DNA of 6,747 nt from Phycisphaerae bacterium (GTDB lineage Bacteria > Planctomycetota > Phycisphaerae > Phycisphaerales > SM1A02), in NCBI GenBank assembly GCA_018663565.1, contig JABJQE010000013.1, forward strand, positions 1 through 6,747. Direction: 5' to 3'. This document shows positions 5,426-6,747 of the stretch, piece by piece. Positions within the stretch are counted from its first letter, which is position 1; every line of letters begins with the position of its first letter. The translations under genes were made by a program, and so were the position numbers. The notes below the pieces were generated by a model. The model saw only the letters and a list, made by a program, of their open reading frames with translations. It did no database searches and was not told where the DNA came from.

Positions 5426-6747
5426 ATGCCGCAGATCGAGGTCAAGACAAAGCAAGGACGGCGGCGGTTCGAATTGACCGACAAGCCGATTTCGGTCGGC
5501 CGAGCTGATGACAACACGCTGGTTATCAAGGATACCCAAGCGAGCCGGCACCACTGTGTCATTGAACCGACATCAGATGGCTTTCGGATTCGCGATCTGG
5601 ACTCTCGCAATGGCACAACGCTCAACAAAAACGCCGTAACTGAAGATCCGCTTGCCAACGGCGATGTCATCCGGATTGGTCGAACCCGCATTACGTTCAT
5701 CAACCCAGAAGAAGCTCTTGCCCTTGCTGATATGGAACCGAGTGGCCCGGCCAGCGATGACCTCTTCCCGCCTGATCTCGACACGCTCGATGTCGACCTG
5801 CAAGCCGAAGTCGCCAAGGTCTCCCAGACCGACTGGGAAAAACGACTCGAAGAGATCATCGAAACGGGCGAAGATCGGGGCTTTGGAGAAGCAGATATCA
5901 GTCTCGTTGATAACCGAGGCGTCACCGTGCACCAAGCAAGTTCAAGCGGGCTTGACACAGGCCGCGACAAAGAAGGCGCTGAAGGCACGCGAGCATTTCG
6001 CAAGTTGCTTCATGCCGCATTCAAGACACGAGCAACCGACTTGCACATCGAGCCCCGCATTGAGGGGTGCGTTGTCCGGCTCCGTGTCGACGGGTCGATG
6101 ATTACGGCGGTGCAATTCTCAAAGCAAATCTTCAAGCGACTCCTCGGCATCGTAAAAATCTTGTGCCAAATCGAGACAAGCCAGAAGAACCAGGTCCAAG
6201 ATGGCCACTTCTCGGTGTCCATCAAAGGGCGGCGTGTTGATTACCGCGTGAGTTTGACGCCCTCGGTACACGGACAAAAGCTTGTCATTCGAGTACTTGA
6301 TGCGAGCAACAGCCCGAGCAGACTGCATGAATTGGGCCTCAATTCATGGATGTACGACAAACTTCGCACGATTGCCACACGTGATGCAGGCCTGTTGCTT
6401 GCTTGCGGCCCGACCGGCTCTGGCAAGACGACGTCGCTGTATTCGTGCCTGCGTGAGATTGACGTTGAACAACGCAATGCGATCACCATTGAAGATCCGG
6501 TTGAGTACTACCTCGATGGATGCACACAGATTCCGATTGATCACGCGCAGGGCACCACCTTCCATAGCGTGCTTCGGTCGGTCCTTCGGCAAGACCCTGA
6601 CGTGATTTTCGTCGGCGAGATTCGGGACATCGAAACCGCAACCGTGGCCTTGCAAGCATCCATGACCGGGCACTTGGTCTACACCACCGTGCATGCGAAG
6701 GACACGATCGGCTCAATCTTCCGGCTGCTCGACCTTGGCATTGAACC
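5426..6747 (+). CDS. FHA domain fused to GspE/PilB-family secretion or type IV pilus ATPase, C-terminus beyond window
   Basis: The reading frame stays open from the ATG to the right edge (440 complete codons). Residues 1-91 are a forkhead-associated domain, which binds phosphothreonine peptides; its key residues are all present: G25-R26, S40-R41-H42 and N62-G63-T64. An acidic linker (about 92-185) follows. From about 188 comes the ATPase: the N2E-like domain with DLHIEP and RLRVDG, a QDG turn where relatives usually have PQDG, then Walker A GPTGSGKT (328-335), the Asp box TIEDPVE, Walker B around DVIFVGEIRD (392-401) and the His box MTGHLVYTTVHAKD with H416 and H423. All catalytic motifs look intact, so an active hexameric ATPase powering a type II secretion system or type IV pilus is expected at the inner membrane. 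The motifs favour GspE/PilB over CpaF/TadA. The usual N-terminal N1E/MshEN domain is absent, apparently replaced by FHA. No partner genes are visible, so secretion and pilus roles cannot be separated. Confidence 0.92.
   Translation, partial: MPQIEVKTKQGRRRFELTDKPISVGRADDNTLVIKDTQASRHHCVIEPTSDGFRIRDLDSRNGTTLNKNAVTEDPLANGDVIRIGRTRITFINPEEALALADMEPSGPASDDLFPPDLDTLDVDLQAEVAKVSQTDWEKRLEEIIETGEDRGFGEADISLVDNRGVTVHQASSSGLDTGRDKEGAEGTRAFRKLLHAAFKTRATDLHIEPRIEGCVVRLRVDGSMITAVQFSKQIFKRLLGIVKILCQIETSQKNQVQDGHFSVSIKGRRVDYRVSLTPSVHGQKLVIRVLDASNSPSRLHELGLNSWMYDKLRTIATRDAGLLLACGPTGSGKTTSLYSCLREIDVEQRNAITIEDPVEYYLDGCTQIPIDHAQGTTFHSVLRSVLRQDPDVIFVGEIRDIETATVALQASMTGHLVYTTVHAKDTIGSIFRLLDLGIE

Noticed and set aside
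5356..6003. Minus-strand open frame opposite the FHA-ATPase gene
   Set aside because: Ser/Arg-rich low-complexity translation lying antisense to the conserved FHA domain and linker; no motif or ribosome binding site supports it.
1..6747. tRNA or rRNA genes, CRISPR arrays, insertion sequences, attachment sites
   Set aside because: None could be recognised; nearly all bases fall within five protein genes and no terminal inverted or direct repeats stood out by eye.

Overview
The window reads as a piece of a Planctomycetota chromosome, most likely the Phycisphaerae or a close relative. The lineage call is inference. It rests on a secreted right-handed beta-helix protein that ends in a 'GACC...C...C...GGxW...C' cysteine module followed by a single dockerin-like EF-hand ending in LWG, a C-terminal layout familiar from predicted secreted proteins of that group. 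The other genes (MnmG, a ferredoxin-dependent 2-oxoacid oxidoreductase and a GspE/PilB-type ATPase) are compatible with it but not diagnostic. There are no RNA genes, insertion sequences, CRISPR arrays or transfer scars, and coding density is high.

Layout: four genes lie on the minus strand and one on the plus strand. Reading the minus strand in its own direction: a secreted beta-helix protein (5276 to 4197); korA, a gamma-alpha fused subunit of a 2-oxoacid (probably 2-oxoglutarate):ferredoxin oxidoreductase (4093 to 2204, with a possible upstream TTG start at 4174); korB, the thiamine-diphosphate and iron-sulfur beta subunit (2207 to 1179), joined to korA by an ATGA overlap; and mnmG, the tRNA wobble-uridine modification flavoprotein (1197 to the left edge, about 399 N-terminal residues visible), whose probable GTG start lies 19 bases inside korB. 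On the plus strand, across a 149-base divergent gap, an ORF starting at 5426 runs off the right edge. It encodes an FHA domain fused to a GspE/PilB secretion or type IV pilus assembly ATPase.

How they work together: KorA and KorB form one enzyme that converts a 2-oxoacid plus CoA to acyl-CoA and CO2 while reducing ferredoxin. It probably serves as, or alongside, the 2-oxoglutarate step of the TCA cycle. MnmG has no metabolic link to this enzyme, but the gene overlap suggests co-transcription and translational coupling. The beta-helix protein is exported and probably surface or extracellular. The plus-strand ATPase would drive pilus or type II secretion assembly and appears to have exchanged the usual N-terminal regulatory domain for a phosphothreonine-binding FHA domain. 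That fusion is the most interesting item in the window.
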